Assembly (NCBI GenBank): GCA_025642065.1
Contig: JAODUP010000165.1
Location: 758,501 to 822,500 of the forward strand
Reading direction: 5' to 3'
Length of the DNA stretch: 64,000 nucleotides
Source of the DNA: Paralvinella palmiformis
Lineage: Eukaryota; Annelida; Polychaeta; Terebellida; Alvinellidae
In this document: positions 12,377-24,262 of the stretch, in pieces
Numbering within the stretch: position 1 is the first letter of the stretch
Layout of the letters: each line of letters begins with the position of its first letter
Program-made: the position numbers and the translations under genes
Notes under the pieces: model-generated
What the model was told of the DNA's origin: nothing
The model's input: only the letters and a program-made list of their open reading frames with translations
The model's database searches: none

Positions 12377-13064
12377 TTGAACCTAGGAAGTTTTAATCCT
12401 AACAAGATTTGGCAGATCTCCGACGGCAGCCATATTGTCGTGTACGCAGATACCGACAGACAGTGATCCTGTCTCTGGCCATCTGCTTCCTGATCCTGAT
12501 GACGATATTAAACCGGACACAGAATCAATTAATGTTGGTGTCTCGAGACTTTAATCAAGTATTATGTGGATGTTTTATTCGATGAAGTCAAGATGCTGCT
12601 GTTGGAATCTCAGCGAGACATGTTGTACTTTGTCAATCGAGTACACTTTAAGATCAGTGTCATGACAAGTGATGAGCACAAAATATGGTACCTGTTGATT
12701 ACAACAACTTATCGGATTGGTTGATTTTATGATGGATGAAAAGTTTATTTATGTAACATCAAGTTTCTTTAAATCAAATCCCAGTTGGGTTAATTCCTAA
12801 ATTGCTATGAGCACCTACTGGAGGGTGTGACATTTTAAAATGTCTCGGCAACACAAAACTTTGTCATGGAAAGTTATGAGATATTAATTTAGCTACAAGG
12901 TTTGTGTCGAAACGTGCCTTTTGTAGTGAAAATGCACTCCATGATTACAGTTACAAAGACTAGACTGATTATGGCTTATCCAGACAGAATTAGTTTTAGC
13001 CCTAATTACAGCCAGAGATTTGCTTTTTCGAATTACCTAATCTTGGCTTCAATGAATAGTGATG
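12377..13064. other. Unassigned, with weak coding-like stretch
   Basis: A frame at about 12537-12719 is open for 60 codons and looks ordinary in composition (LIKYYVDVLFDEVKMLLLES...). No family, start or splice site supports it. Nothing else is seen. Confidence 0.3.
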
Positions 13065-13360
13065 GTTTGACAACGCAAACGAATTACATCATTGCCATAC
13101 TAATATACTGGGTAAAACAACCTGGCTATCCGACCCCATTGTACTAAGGGCAAACGGAAGGAAGTTTAACGATAACCTAGAGAGTATCTTCAAACGCTAC
13201 AAGTTTCAGCCTGGATCAACACAGGATATTATTGAGTCTCAACTTACGACAGTTCATCAACAATTCAAAGTGTTGATAACTATAAAGAGACAGAGAGGGG
13301 GGAGGTTTAGACCAGTAACATCAGCTGAAATAGAGGCATTATGGTTATGTCTGGAATAAT
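13065..13360 (+). pseudogene. Possible coding remnant of unknown family
   Basis: About 98 codons are open in one frame without an initiator Met, ending in TAA near 13358-13360. The translation is mixed and protein-like (GKTTWLSDPIVLRANGRKFN, then KRYKFQPGSTQDIIESQL, then RGGRFRPVTSAEIEALWL). A second open frame at 12902-13147 overlaps its left part. It could be an exon or a transposon fragment. No motif is recognised, and a run this long can still arise by chance. Confidence 0.25.
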
Positions 13361-13363
13361 TAA

Positions 13364-15429
13364 TGCCCTTGTAAATGTCGTGGGAATCGCATAGTAGAGT
13401 GAATGGATGACAGAAAGAACTTTAAAAGTTGAATGCAATATTTTTCAGTCACTGTGATGTTCATAACCCAAAGTAACCAACGATGGATAACCACGACAGT
13501 CACATCAGTGAAGGAAGTCTTCATCTAGCAAAAACAAATGAGACAATACTGGTTACCATCCTTTCACACTTCAGGCATAATCAACAACCAATAGATACAC
13601 AGTGTATTGGTCGCGGAAAAGGTTACACAATGCTTCTTGCTATTCTGGACAAATACGTAATGCTGAACAATCAATGACAAATTTGGAAAATAGGGAGAAT
13701 TTAGGTTAATCTTTCTCATGAGTATTCATCAGATACAGCACACGAACAGGATTCGAAACAACAAGTTATGCGGTCATTTGGCCATGATGTGTTCAGAGTC
13801 GAAGTATACATGGTGACCAGCAGGTTAACCAAGGGCAAGGACATGGATCCGAGATTTGGAATGTCAAACATATCTTTTATTTTGTGTATAAGTCGAGAAG
13901 ATTATCCTAACATTCAGTAGACATGAGTCTGATATACACAAGTAACACTAAAAGGCAACATTATTTTATGGAATTTATTGTTGAACAAGTCGAACTAAAA
14001 TAGACGATCAATGAAGATATGCACACCAACAATTGTTTCGACGCTGACGTATCCTATATCACAGAACATTACCATTGGCATACCTATATCACTTGTCATA
14101 TTTTGTATATAGCCATAGTCGATGTAAGATATTTACCCATGAACTCATCATAAGTTCATTCTATGTTTTATCAGTGCATACAAACGCAACATCATTTGAC
14201 CATGTTTTGGTGTAGGAAACATCGGCCACAAAAACAACTAATTCGTCAAGCCACACAAAGGAAGAGTAGTGTTAATTTCCTATTCCAATGGATCATTTCA
14301 GACGAAGTCTGTTCTTCGATGATCTCTGGACAACTTCGGCTTATATGATTTTATCCAGATTTTCTCGTACTATAGGAAGCAGTGGGATATTTTGGCCATT
14401 TCTCAATGATCTCCACAAATACCGTAATTTCTCTTAATATTAATATCACCAATATCACCATTAATAATAAGTGACAAACGTATTGTACTATCATTCATGA
14501 ATATAATCCAGGTTCAGATAAAGTGAAATAATAAATTTATTATGGTATAAATCGACATTTAATAACACTCAAATCTATGTATGTGATCTCACAATATGGC
14601 GGCCATTACGACCGATCGCAACACATGATTACTCTTTTTATTCGATCAGCTCTCAGTTTCATGTTTGCTTAAAATGTATCAAACTTTCATAGAATATTAT
14701 AGTGTATGTACATTGTACAAAGTACTTCTTCAGATATGATGAAATTATTTATTTTCCATGAAAATTGGGTTGCAATAAACGGCAATCTATACACGTTTTC
14801 CTTGAAATGAATAATTAATGTGCTTTATGCTATAAACAGTCACTGACCGCCAGACACGTGGACCAGCTTCATATGTAAACAATTTTATATTATTGCAAAA
14901 ATTATGTAGATTAATTTTGAATATTAACACTTATTAATGGGAAAAGGTATTCACTTACCAAATTATCACCATACAAATATATATGATAACTTTTTGAGTG
15001 AGATAATGCCACCAAAACAATGGCTTATTCAGAGCTGTCATCATTGTTAAATCTGGAAATTTCCAGTACGAAATGTTAAGGTGAAATGGTGTATTACTTG
15101 TTGAAAAGATAGGTCTTAGAATTAATTGTCATGGTTTCTAAATTAAATGGAAATCAATATCCTGTGGCCCTTTATTTATGGTTTCTAAATAGATTTCGAT
15201 TGATTCTTTTGCCAAATTCATTATTATTTGGTTTCTGCTAATTACAAACCTTTGGTTATTCATGTTGATTCATGTTTCAGATACAATAATATTGCACATA
15301 GTCATATCATCAAAGGTATTTGGTGAATTTTATTAATTTTGACATAACGTTGATTGATTTAATGTGGACGCAAAAAGAGCAGAAATCATCATTTTTCGCC
15401 ACGATAAATGATGATTTCCCAATTGACTT
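13364..15429. other. AT-rich, nothing identified
   Basis: Only short frames. No repeat copies elsewhere in the window were noticed. Confidence 0.4.
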
Positions 15430-15605
15430 ATACAGGCAATCGTCGACTTACGACATACACAACCTACGACTGTTCCACTTTACGATCGGCATTACGACTT
15501 AAAGATGATGATTATAAAACGAATTAAAGCAAACGTGGGCTGACTTACAACCGGATCAACTTACGACCGGTCAAGGTCATAACCAATCAAGGTCGTAAAT
15601 AGGTA
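15430..15605 (+). mobile_element. Possible pogo/Tigger-like MITE remnant
   Basis: Dense repeats of CGACTTACGAC / TTACGACCGG / CACTTTACGATCGG words (about 15442-15500 and 15540-15600) resemble the subterminal sequence of Tigger/pogo elements (Tc1/mariner superfamily). The left end TACAGGCAATCGTCGACTTA begins with TA-CAG. The right end is not clean, and no transposase is present. Confidence 0.4.
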
Positions 15606-16419
15606 AATTATTCAAATATGATAGAACATATAGAAATTTTACAGTAGCATTTGAGTTTATGACGTATTGGTGAATGAAATCATCTCAGTGAGTATAACAC
15701 GATAATCTCGTGTCTATTTAAGCACGCAATATTTATGTAATAAAACAAAAGGCAGTAACTTCTACATCCTCCAAAATGTCCTAGACAATGTCTGCTGCCA
15801 TAATTTAGAAAAATTGTACAAAGGCAAGACACAACCTAATATAGTTGCCAAATCTATTTGCAAGAGTATTTATATTTTCTTAATTTAACATGTATTTGCA
15901 GGATATCTCTTTAATTAAATGATAATTAGGGCAGTATATTTAACTTTCAATCGTCTACTAATAGCTAATCCTAAAAGTAATTATGGTTAAATAGTAAATT
16001 TCAAAATAGCTCTTGCTAGATTAATGTCCGAGAAAAATATTATATTAAAATAATTCACTGATAAATAATTGCATATCAAATATTGTATATCAAGTATTCT
16101 AGCAAAATATATTCTGTGGCTATAAGTATTAGTCTAAGAAGAACTTGATGTTTTATCTGTTCTCATCTTCATTGCAATTTTCTGGTGAATTTGAAGAACA
16201 TTTTTCCATCGCTTGCATTTGTTTCATCATATCCGGTTATGTTAAACACATTCTTATTTAGATTAATATTGTATTAAAATATTACGAATATAAAAGTATT
16301 GGTCACATTTTAATCTACCAAAAAAACGACTACTAAACATCACCCAAAAGATGCTCCATTAATTATGACTAATAAATATGTTTTCGAGTTATCTTAACAA
16401 CATTCTTGACAGTATTCAG
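15606..16419. other. AT-rich, no feature seen
   Basis: Short A+T-rich sequence without a recognisable gene or repeat. Confidence 0.4.
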
Positions 16420-16672
16420 TACAACCTCTATGTTGGAATGGCTGAGAAAACACCTCCCCCATCACTCACAGGGGAGCAGTACGGAAAAGTGGAGCCGATT
16501 TACCCTGAGGGTGGTCACTGCCAGAGTGTTTTACGTCCTCGGGGGGTCTTTAACGTCCCCCTTTATTTTTAATAAATCAGTGAAGACGGCAGCCCATTTA
16601 ACGTGGTCGGCCACCCACGATTTAGATTAATGTTTCGCTTTGTTTTCGGGGAGAATCCCCAGGCTTAGATTA
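16420..16672 (+). repeat. Interspersed repeat P, copy A
   Basis: Matches 37867-38106. Shared blocks are CCTCTATGTTGGA, CACTCACAGGGGAGCAGTAC, CCCTGAGGGTGGTCACTGCC and GGCCACCCACGAT, plus the small hairpin CGGGGAGAATCCCCAGG. In this copy the hairpin word lies after the main block (16648-16672); in copy B it lies before it. Confidence 0.85.
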
Positions 16673-17050
16673 ATTATGAAAGGAGCTCTATTTATAGCTA
16701 TTTTTCAATTGTTGTATCTTTCTTCAAAGCGATACTATATAAACTCTATAACTCAATTGTCACTGTCTTCAAAGGTCACAAAGCAACTAATATGAAAACT
16801 GTTTAGCTTAATTGACTGACATCTGCGCTGAAGCAGACCGTAATAGCGCGTCATACTTCGGTTTTGTTAAAACTATGTGTTAACATTTTCAAACCAAAAA
16901 TGTCTGCTATTCAAACTATTGTTTTAATAACGTTCTTAAATGTTATTTATGACAAGCAGACTAAAGCTATTCTTGAATGCCATAGTATAAACTGGACATA
17001 ACTGGACCTAGGAAAGATAATTCTATTCCCACATACAACCAAGGTGAATT
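16673..17050. other. No feature seen
   Basis: Ordinary AT-rich sequence between repeat P and a SINE. Confidence 0.4.
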
Positions 17051-17066
17051 TTATATACAACTAAAG

Positions 17067-17256
17067 GGGCGCCTCCGTGGTCTAGCGGTAGCCGTGCTGG
17101 ACCACATATCACTACCGCCCGTGTTCGAATCCCTGCGTGGGCATATCTGAAGGTTGTTTCGTCTTTCACTTCGTTTCATTACATTTGGAGGTCACTCGGC
17201 CCATTTAGCCTACCTTGTGCACAAAGGTGGCCGTAAAACATCAATCATCATCATCA
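17067..17256 (+). mobile_element. tRNA-derived SINE S1, full-length copy with 16-bp TSD
   Basis: Order: GGGGCGCCTCCG start, box A TGGTCTAGCGGTAG, box B GTGTTCGAATCCC, GGGCATATCTGAAGG, GTCTTTCACTTC, GGAGGTCACTCGGCCCATTT, GGCCGTAAAACATC and a (ATC)n tail. A perfect 16-base direct repeat, TTATATACAACTAAAG, flanks it at 17051-17066 and 17257-17272. Confidence 0.95.
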
Positions 17257-17332
17257 TTATATACAACTAAAGTCACCGCTCGAGATGGGACGCAGTGTTT
17301 CTATTCCTGAGTCAGGAGTACTTATAACGTGC

Positions 17333-17552
17333 TTGTGTCTGTTTGTTTGTGTAAGTGTGTATGTGTGTTTGTACGTGTGTGTATTTGCGTGTTTATACGT
17401 GTGTGTGTATGTATGTGTTGTCTGTGTGTGTGTGTTTGTTTATACAAGCGCGCGTGTGTGTTGGCGTTTATGTGTGTGTGTGTGTCTGTCTATATGAGTA
17501 TTTGTGTGTGTGTGTGTGTGTGTGTGTTTGTACGTGTGTGTGTATATCTGTT

Positions 17553-17602
<50 letters not shown>

Positions 17603-17605
17603 CAT
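17333..17605. repeat. Long degenerate (GT)n tract with TA and CG cores
   Basis: GT/GTTT-rich for about 270 bases, with a TA block near 17557-17569 and a CGCG block near 17590. Cys/Val-rich frames here are artefacts. Confidence 0.95.
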
Positions 17606-17638
17606 GCCGGTTGCCAAAATGTTGCAGTTTAGTAGCCA

Positions 17639-17722
17639 CTTTTCGGCACATGGTAGGCTAAATGGACGGAGCTACCAAGGTACAGATGTGAAGTGACAGC
17701 AGAAAAAACCTTCAAACATAGT
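17639..17722 (-). mobile_element. S1 SINE fragment (minus)
   Basis: On the minus strand this matches the 3' half of S1 (AAGGTT...TCAC, then GGCTAAATGG region and the GGCC...AAA end). It is diverged and lacks a tRNA-like head. Confidence 0.6.
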
Positions 17723-18170
17723 ACATTACCTCTGAACCATCACGGATTATAACACCTATATACTCAACAGATTATCCCTCACACACCTTGATGTGCATAT
17801 TTTTGTTATGTGTGGGCGGCACCGTTTAGACATTAACTCCTTAGCCGAGGCGTCCACTGCACATCATTAGTTAACGGATGAGATGGTCACACTGAATCCC
17901 TGTCATCGTCATACCTTGATTATTGTGCCGTCAGGATCCAATCGGACTTTTATGTAGATACGGAGTGTGTCAGCACGCGAGTGTCAGCGTCTGTGAATGC
18001 GAGTAAACGCGCCCGTGTATCTGAGCACAGGAACATTTTACCATTTATAGAGATCATTTCAGCACATTGTGTGTCAGCGGGTGAATCGGTTTACGAGTGA
18101 ATGGTGTTGCTTGAAGGTTGCGGACAAATATCCTTATCCGAATTCTCAATTTGCTATCAAGCACCCACGC
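17723..18170. other. No feature seen
   Basis: Moderately GC-balanced sequence without a recognisable gene. Confidence 0.4.
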
Positions 18171-18240
18171 ACGCACACGCACACACACACACATATATAT
18201 ATATATATACGCACGCACGCACGCACAACCCAGTACACAC
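18171..18240. repeat. (CA)n(TA)n(CGCA)n microsatellite
   Basis: CGCA/CA units, a TA block at 18193-18210, then CGCA units. Confidence 0.93.
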
Positions 18241-18642
18241 ACTTTGAAAGCAGGACTAGAGACACACCTTATGATGTCGCCAACGTGTCCACTACACGGC
18301 ATATAGAGAACTATAAATCCCGAAGGCTCGAGTTTGTCTTCATTTCTGACTGCCTTCATCAACTAAACCAGGCTAGGTCAGTTCGACTCTCTATAGGTTC
18401 GTGCCACTGACACGTCGCTACAGCCCGCAGTTCATACGTTGTTCATGTTTCAACTTTACGTACTTCAGTTTACGTGGTATATTATGGCGGCATATATTGA
18501 TCGCCTTTTCTCTTTATTAGTAGTAGACCCTTTTATCCGGGACAGGTAAAATAATTGATATAAGTTGCTGAGAACACACAGTTTCTACATATTTAGCAAC
18601 AACAGGAACAACAACAGCAACAGTGACACAACAACAGTATAA

Positions 18643-18658
18643 AATAATAATAATAATA

Positions 18659-18695
<37 letters not shown>
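18643..18695. repeat. (AAT)n(ATT)n palindromic repeat
   Basis: About six AAT units followed directly by about eleven ATT/TTA units, giving a near-perfect inverted repeat that could form a hairpin. Confidence 0.93.
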
Positions 18696-18698
<3 letters not shown>

Positions 18699-18889
18699 CC
18701 TTGTTAAGAGAGTGTAACAGAGTAAGCCAACAATGAGGATAGTTCTAACCGTTTGTTACAATCAAAATAAGCTTTTGTGGCCGTCGTTTTCATATCGAGA
18801 ATTCCCTCAAGTGATAGATCTTATGTGACAAATGATTTTCGTCTAAATTATAAATATGTTCTTAATAGAGACAAATCTCAGTTTTGAAT

Positions 18890-20060
18890 AATGCATATCC
18901 GTTTGTGCCGAGTTCGTATGTGACGAATGTGAGGAAAGTGTTCGACTTTACCGAACAGATCAGTCATTACATTTAACGCGAATCGCCGTCATCGAGTAAC
19001 CGTTGGGGGGGTCGAGATATACGGCTATGGCGGTGGCTTCCCGGAGAATTGGTACAATCAGCTGAAACATCCCACAGGCGCAAGTAAGACCCGCTGGTTT
19101 GCCGTACGGTGCGCGTCTCGCTGCACTTCCAAGGCGCCCTTGGTTGTTATGAAAACTGCGAATGTCGAACAATCAATTCGGGGGGGGGGGGGACTCTTTG
19201 TCATCCTTTGTGTAATGGATATCATGTGCTAGGCGCTTAATCTCGCAAAATAACTATAACGCATCAGAAAAATTGACGCACACACACACTCATTTATTCT
19301 CTCTCTCTCTCTCTCTCTCTCTCATTCTCTCTCTCCGGAGTCGTATCGAATCACGCGCTTCCCAGATATATTGGTTTTCAGCGGGCATCGCTTTGAGAAC
19401 GCGACCTCGTCGCTACAAGGTCACTTCCGGTTCGTTCAGTACGAAAGAGAGACCGGACAAAGCATTTTCCGGAAGGATCGCTGTCATCGCAGATCGACTC
19501 CGTACGGCTAGTCACCGGCGATGTCACGATAATGGCGGGTTTGATGTCTGGGACGAGTTGACATATTTCTGACAAGACATACATTAATTTGATCGATTCG
19601 TTCGGCGTTTCTCTTATTCGCGATAATGTAGGTCTCCGGCCTGTAGGTGGCGCTGTTCCGACGTGTTAGCCCGACGAGGTCTCGATGGCGGTCTATTGTA
19701 CGGAGAAGTGATGCCTCATTGTTGATATTAATTCCGAATCGCGCCTTAATCAATCTGCTCGTGTCCAGATACCAGGAAACGTCGCAATTCTACCCGAGGT
19801 TGGTTTATGCTTACGGGAGATCGGTTTACCGAGAAATGTCAATGCGTTGGCGTTGGTGACGTCGACCTGAGAATGTAGCCCAATCTTAGAGGTCACTATC
19901 ACGTTCTATCACAATCTCTCTATCTCTATCACGATTACTGATCTAACATTCGTGAGTCCGTAAAGGAATTTCGGTTTTCGTTCGATTTTGTACCGAGTAG
20001 TTTTTCGCTGATTTTCCGAAATATCTGCACACTTTTGTTGAAAGTATCAAATCCACGTTT
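18890..20060. promoter_or_regulatory. CpG-richer region upstream of the Thr-repeat frame
   Basis: CpG dinucleotides are clearly more common here than in the flanks, for example around 18970-19130 and 19390-19560. It also contains a G-run (19181-19193) and a (TC)n tract (19300-19336). No gene was recognised inside it. A promoter or first-exon role for the repeat-encoding frame downstream is inference. Confidence 0.25.
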
Positions 20061-20140
20061 ATTCTTCCGCCCAGAATTATGGTAAATATGAAGTTTATTG
20101 TATTATCACCACTATCACAGTCATTGGCATCATTATCATC

Positions 20141-21595
20141 ATGGCCGTCATCACTGCAACAAGAACAACCATTAACATAAGGACCACCATCACATCCACT
20201 GCCAAAACAACCACAACCACCGCCAAATCCACTGCCAAAACAACCACAACCACCGCCACATCCACTGCCAAAACAACCACAACCACCGCCAAATCCACTG
20301 CAAAAACAACCACAACCACATCCACTGCAAAAACAACCACAACCACCATCACATCCACTGCAAAAACAACCACAACCACCACCACATCCACTGCAAAAAC
20401 AACCACAACCACCACCAAATCCACTGCAAAAACAACCACAACCACCACCACATCCACTGCCAAAACAACCACAACCACCACCACATCCACTGCAAAAACA
20501 ACCACAACCACCACCACAAACACTGCCAAAACAACCACAACCACCGCCAAATCCACTGCAAAAACAACCACAACCACCACCACATCCACTGCCAAAACAA
20601 CCACAACCACCGCCACATCCACTGCCAAAACAACCACAACCACCACCACATCCACTGCAAAAACAACCACAACCACCACCACAAACACTGCCAAAACAAC
20701 CACAACCACCGCCAAATCCACTGCAAAAACAACCACAACCACCACCACATCCACTGCCAAAACAACCACAACCACCACCACAAACACTGCCAAAACAACC
20801 ACAACCACCGCCAAATCCACTGCCAAAACAACCACAACCACCACCACATCCACTGCAAAAACAACCACAACCACCACCACATCCACTGCAAAAACAACCA
20901 CAACCACCACCACATCCACTGCAAAAACAACCACAACTACCACCACATCCACTGCCAAAACAACCACAACCACCGTCACATCCACTGCCAAAACAACCAC
21001 AACCACCACCACATCCACTGCCAAAACAACCACAACCACCACCACATCCACTGCAAAAACAACCACAACCACCACCACATCCACTGCCAAAACAACCACA
21101 ACCACCACCACATCCACTGAAAAAACAACCACAACCACCACCACATCCACTGCAAAAACAACCACAACCACCACCACATCCACTGCCAAAACAACCACAA
21201 CCACCACCACATCCACTGCCAAAACAACCACAACCACCACCACATCCACTGCAAAAACAACCACAACCAACACCACATCCACTGCAAAAACAACCACAAC
21301 CACCACCACATCCACTGCAAAAACAACCACAACCACCACCACATCCACTGCAAAAACAACCACAACCACCACCACATCCACTGCAAAAACAACCATAACC
21401 ACCACCACATCCACTGCCAAAATAATCATAACTACCACAATCATACGTACCACAAGCACCACCACTACAACGACGCCTACATCCACAGTCAGAACCACTA
21501 CTAAAATAACATCACTACTATCATCGCCGCGACAACTACAACCACTACCAGAAAAAAACCACAATCATTGTCTTTTTTTCCTACAAGAGGATTGA
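20141..21595 (+). CDS. Candidate Thr/Ser/Lys-rich repeat protein (or non-coding minisatellite)
   Basis: An ATG in a good context (ATCATGG) opens a 484-codon frame. It holds about 38 copies of an 11-residue unit, roughly S-T-A-K followed by seven Thr. Units with N for S, or with AK, AT or VT at the end, recur. One unit (the fourth, near 20294-20320) is 6 bases short, which still keeps the frame. Composition is mucin-like, with dense potential O-glycosylation and regular Lys, but no signal peptide follows this ATG. The frame continues open upstream to 20042 through a hydrophobic run (about 20096-20149). A pyrimidine-rich acceptor-like site, TTCTTCCGCCCAG, ends at 20074, so this could be an internal exon. 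The opposite strand is equally open because the repeat lacks stops, so coding is unproven. Confidence 0.35.
   Translation: MAVITATRTTINIRTTITSTAKTTTTTAKSTAKTTTTTATSTAKTTTTTAKSTAKTTTTTSTAKTTTTTITSTAKTTTTTTTSTAKTTTTTTKSTAKTTTTTTTSTAKTTTTTTTSTAKTTTTTTTNTAKTTTTTAKSTAKTTTTTTTSTAKTTTTTATSTAKTTTTTTTSTAKTTTTTTTNTAKTTTTTAKSTAKTTTTTTTSTAKTTTTTTTNTAKTTTTTAKSTAKTTTTTTTSTAKTTTTTTTSTAKTTTTTTTSTAKTTTTTTTSTAKTTTTTVTSTAKTTTTTTTSTAKTTTTTTTSTAKTTTTTTTSTAKTTTTTTTSTEKTTTTTTTSTAKTTTTTTTSTAKTTTTTTTSTAKTTTTTTTSTAKTTTTNTTSTAKTTTTTTTSTAKTTTTTTTSTAKTTTTTTTSTAKTTITTTTSTAKIIITTTIIRTTSTTTTTTPTSTVRTTTKITSLLSSPRQLQPLPEKNHNHCLFFLQED
20195..21430. repeat. 33-bp minisatellite, about 38 copies
   Basis: The unit is 33 bases long and includes TCCACTGCMAAAACAACCAC. 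The commonest variation is C/A in GCC/GCA, synonymous in the + frame. Type-N units (AACACTGCC) appear three times (near 20518, 20689 and 20782), each followed by a GCCAAATCC-type end, suggesting higher-order amplification. Confidence 0.97.
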
Positions 21596-21599
21596 GAGC

Positions 21600-23345
21600 T
21601 TTCCAGGAAATCCCGCCATATCATCTATCAATTATATACCTTTTTATTATCGTTTCCAGAACTCCTACCACATTCTTTGGATGTCATCAACAGGTGCGAT
21701 GACCTTTAGCCCGAACTGACCCTGTTCTGATTAACGAAGAACAAGTGGCTTCTGACTGCGAGTGAAGAATGAAATGTTATCATAACATCAGCGGGTCCCT
21801 TAATACAAACAACATCGCCCTTCTTCAATTACATACTGAGGAATAAAGTAACCTTCATCAGGCTGGGATCATGATGAAGGTTTTTAGACGGTAAATAGTT
21901 GGCCCAGTTAACAGACACTTCCCGGTGTACTGTGGTATCCGTCGATATGGACACTCAACGAGTACCTATAGCTTAGATAACAAGGGACTTACCACCATAC
22001 ATTAAGATGCCATGTCAGATAGCTGAAATAGATAACACTAAAGACACATCGGTCACGTGCCGACTCTTCCCTCGCATCCCGAGAGCCATCGAGAAGCTGG
22101 TATTCAAATGTAACTCGTACACAACCTCCTGATTTTCGTCTCTCTCTTTTCCTTGTTATATGTAATATACAAAACGTCATTTGCTAGAAGGAATCTTCCC
22201 TTTCCCCCCTCAATTTAGCAATCAAAATAGATGACGGTTTTCCGTCGATCAATCCTTAGGTTTTTTAGCAGCCAGACGCGAAACTAATTTGCATATTCAT
22301 GAGTCTCCAGGGACCCTCGCTACTTTTGCCAAATAGAGCGGCAATAGACAATTTTCCCAACGCATGCGCAGTCCATACCTACTGTGGTTTGCGGTCAGTG
22401 AAGCCAGGTAGTAAGTAGCATAGAATAAAAGATTTAATTGTTTGTAAATTTACGTTTTGAAGGATTCACAGAACTAAATCGATCTAGAAGTTCTTGTAAC
22501 ATTTTCATTTTTATTAAATATAAGGTAGAATTATTTTTACTAATAGATAAGTTTATTTGTATGGGGAAAGTTGATAGATAATTTTTGGCTGGAAAAATAC
22601 ATGTTATCAGAAATAAATCATGAAGTTGGGAACTGTAATAAACATCAATATATGAAACTTATTGTGATATCCGTGATCTCACGATAGGTAAAATTAGTTT
22701 TTATCAAATGGTTCAGGGAGCCCGGTGAAACGCGACCCACAAACGACGTTCGCTAGATGGCGCATTCGTCGCGGAAATTGTCTATTGCACAAAACAATGT
22801 CACAATCACTTTACTTTTGCGATTTTGCGGTTTTTCTTCTCCCGAGATATCACCACACATCCATTGTTTTCACTGTGAGAGAATTAGCTGTTTTTGCCTT
22901 GTATTCTTAGAGTATAACGTTTTCCGGTCATATTGTAATTGGTAAGGTCGTAGATTTCGCTTAAGCAATTTCCAAAGGTGGAATCCTATAGGAGAGATTT
23001 CCCCAAATCCCAATTGGTATCAATGTTACACTTAAAGGCGTTTATTCTGTCATATACTGCCGCATATATCCCTCTTAACAATAACAAATGACATAAAACT
23101 ATATATAGCAGCTTGTTACTTATCATTGGAAGACAAGTTGAGATGGATAGGATGCCTAAATTATTATAGGCCGATTATAGTCTAGGAATATCTGGATTGA
23201 TTGTGAGATTCTATTTTACAAATTAATACGAGACAAGATAACTTAATGATCACCTTAAAACGCGGATATTGTTTATACTTCTGCCAATCGAAGAGTTTTA
23301 ACATGATCTCTAATAGGCTGGGGTATTTATACTTAAAGACTTGTG
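21600..23345. other. No supported gene
   Basis: Mixed composition. 22730-22850 contains GAAACGCGACCCAC, CGCTAGATGGCGC and GTCGCGGAA, which faintly parallel 54995-55070 and may be an old repeat. Nothing else recognised. Confidence 0.4.
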
Positions 23346-23350
23346 TGTGC

Positions 23351-24145
<795 letters not shown>

Positions 24146-24198
<53 letters not shown>

Positions 24199-24227
24199 TA
24201 CATACATGCATACATGCATACATACAT

Positions 24228-24262
<35 letters not shown>
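24146..24262. repeat. (CAGA)n(CATA)n(CAGA)n microsatellite
   Basis: Tetranucleotide CAGA blocks flank a CATA/CATG core at 24196-24229. Confidence 0.97.

Noticed and set aside
20095..21564. Minus-strand 489-codon Val-rich frame across the 33-bp minisatellite
   Set aside because: Openness follows from a stop-free 33-bp unit in both directions; the poly-Val/Ala product is implausible, and the + strand has the better start context.
24146..24262. CRISPR-like array
   Set aside because: A simple tetranucleotide repeat with no spacers; animal nuclear context.
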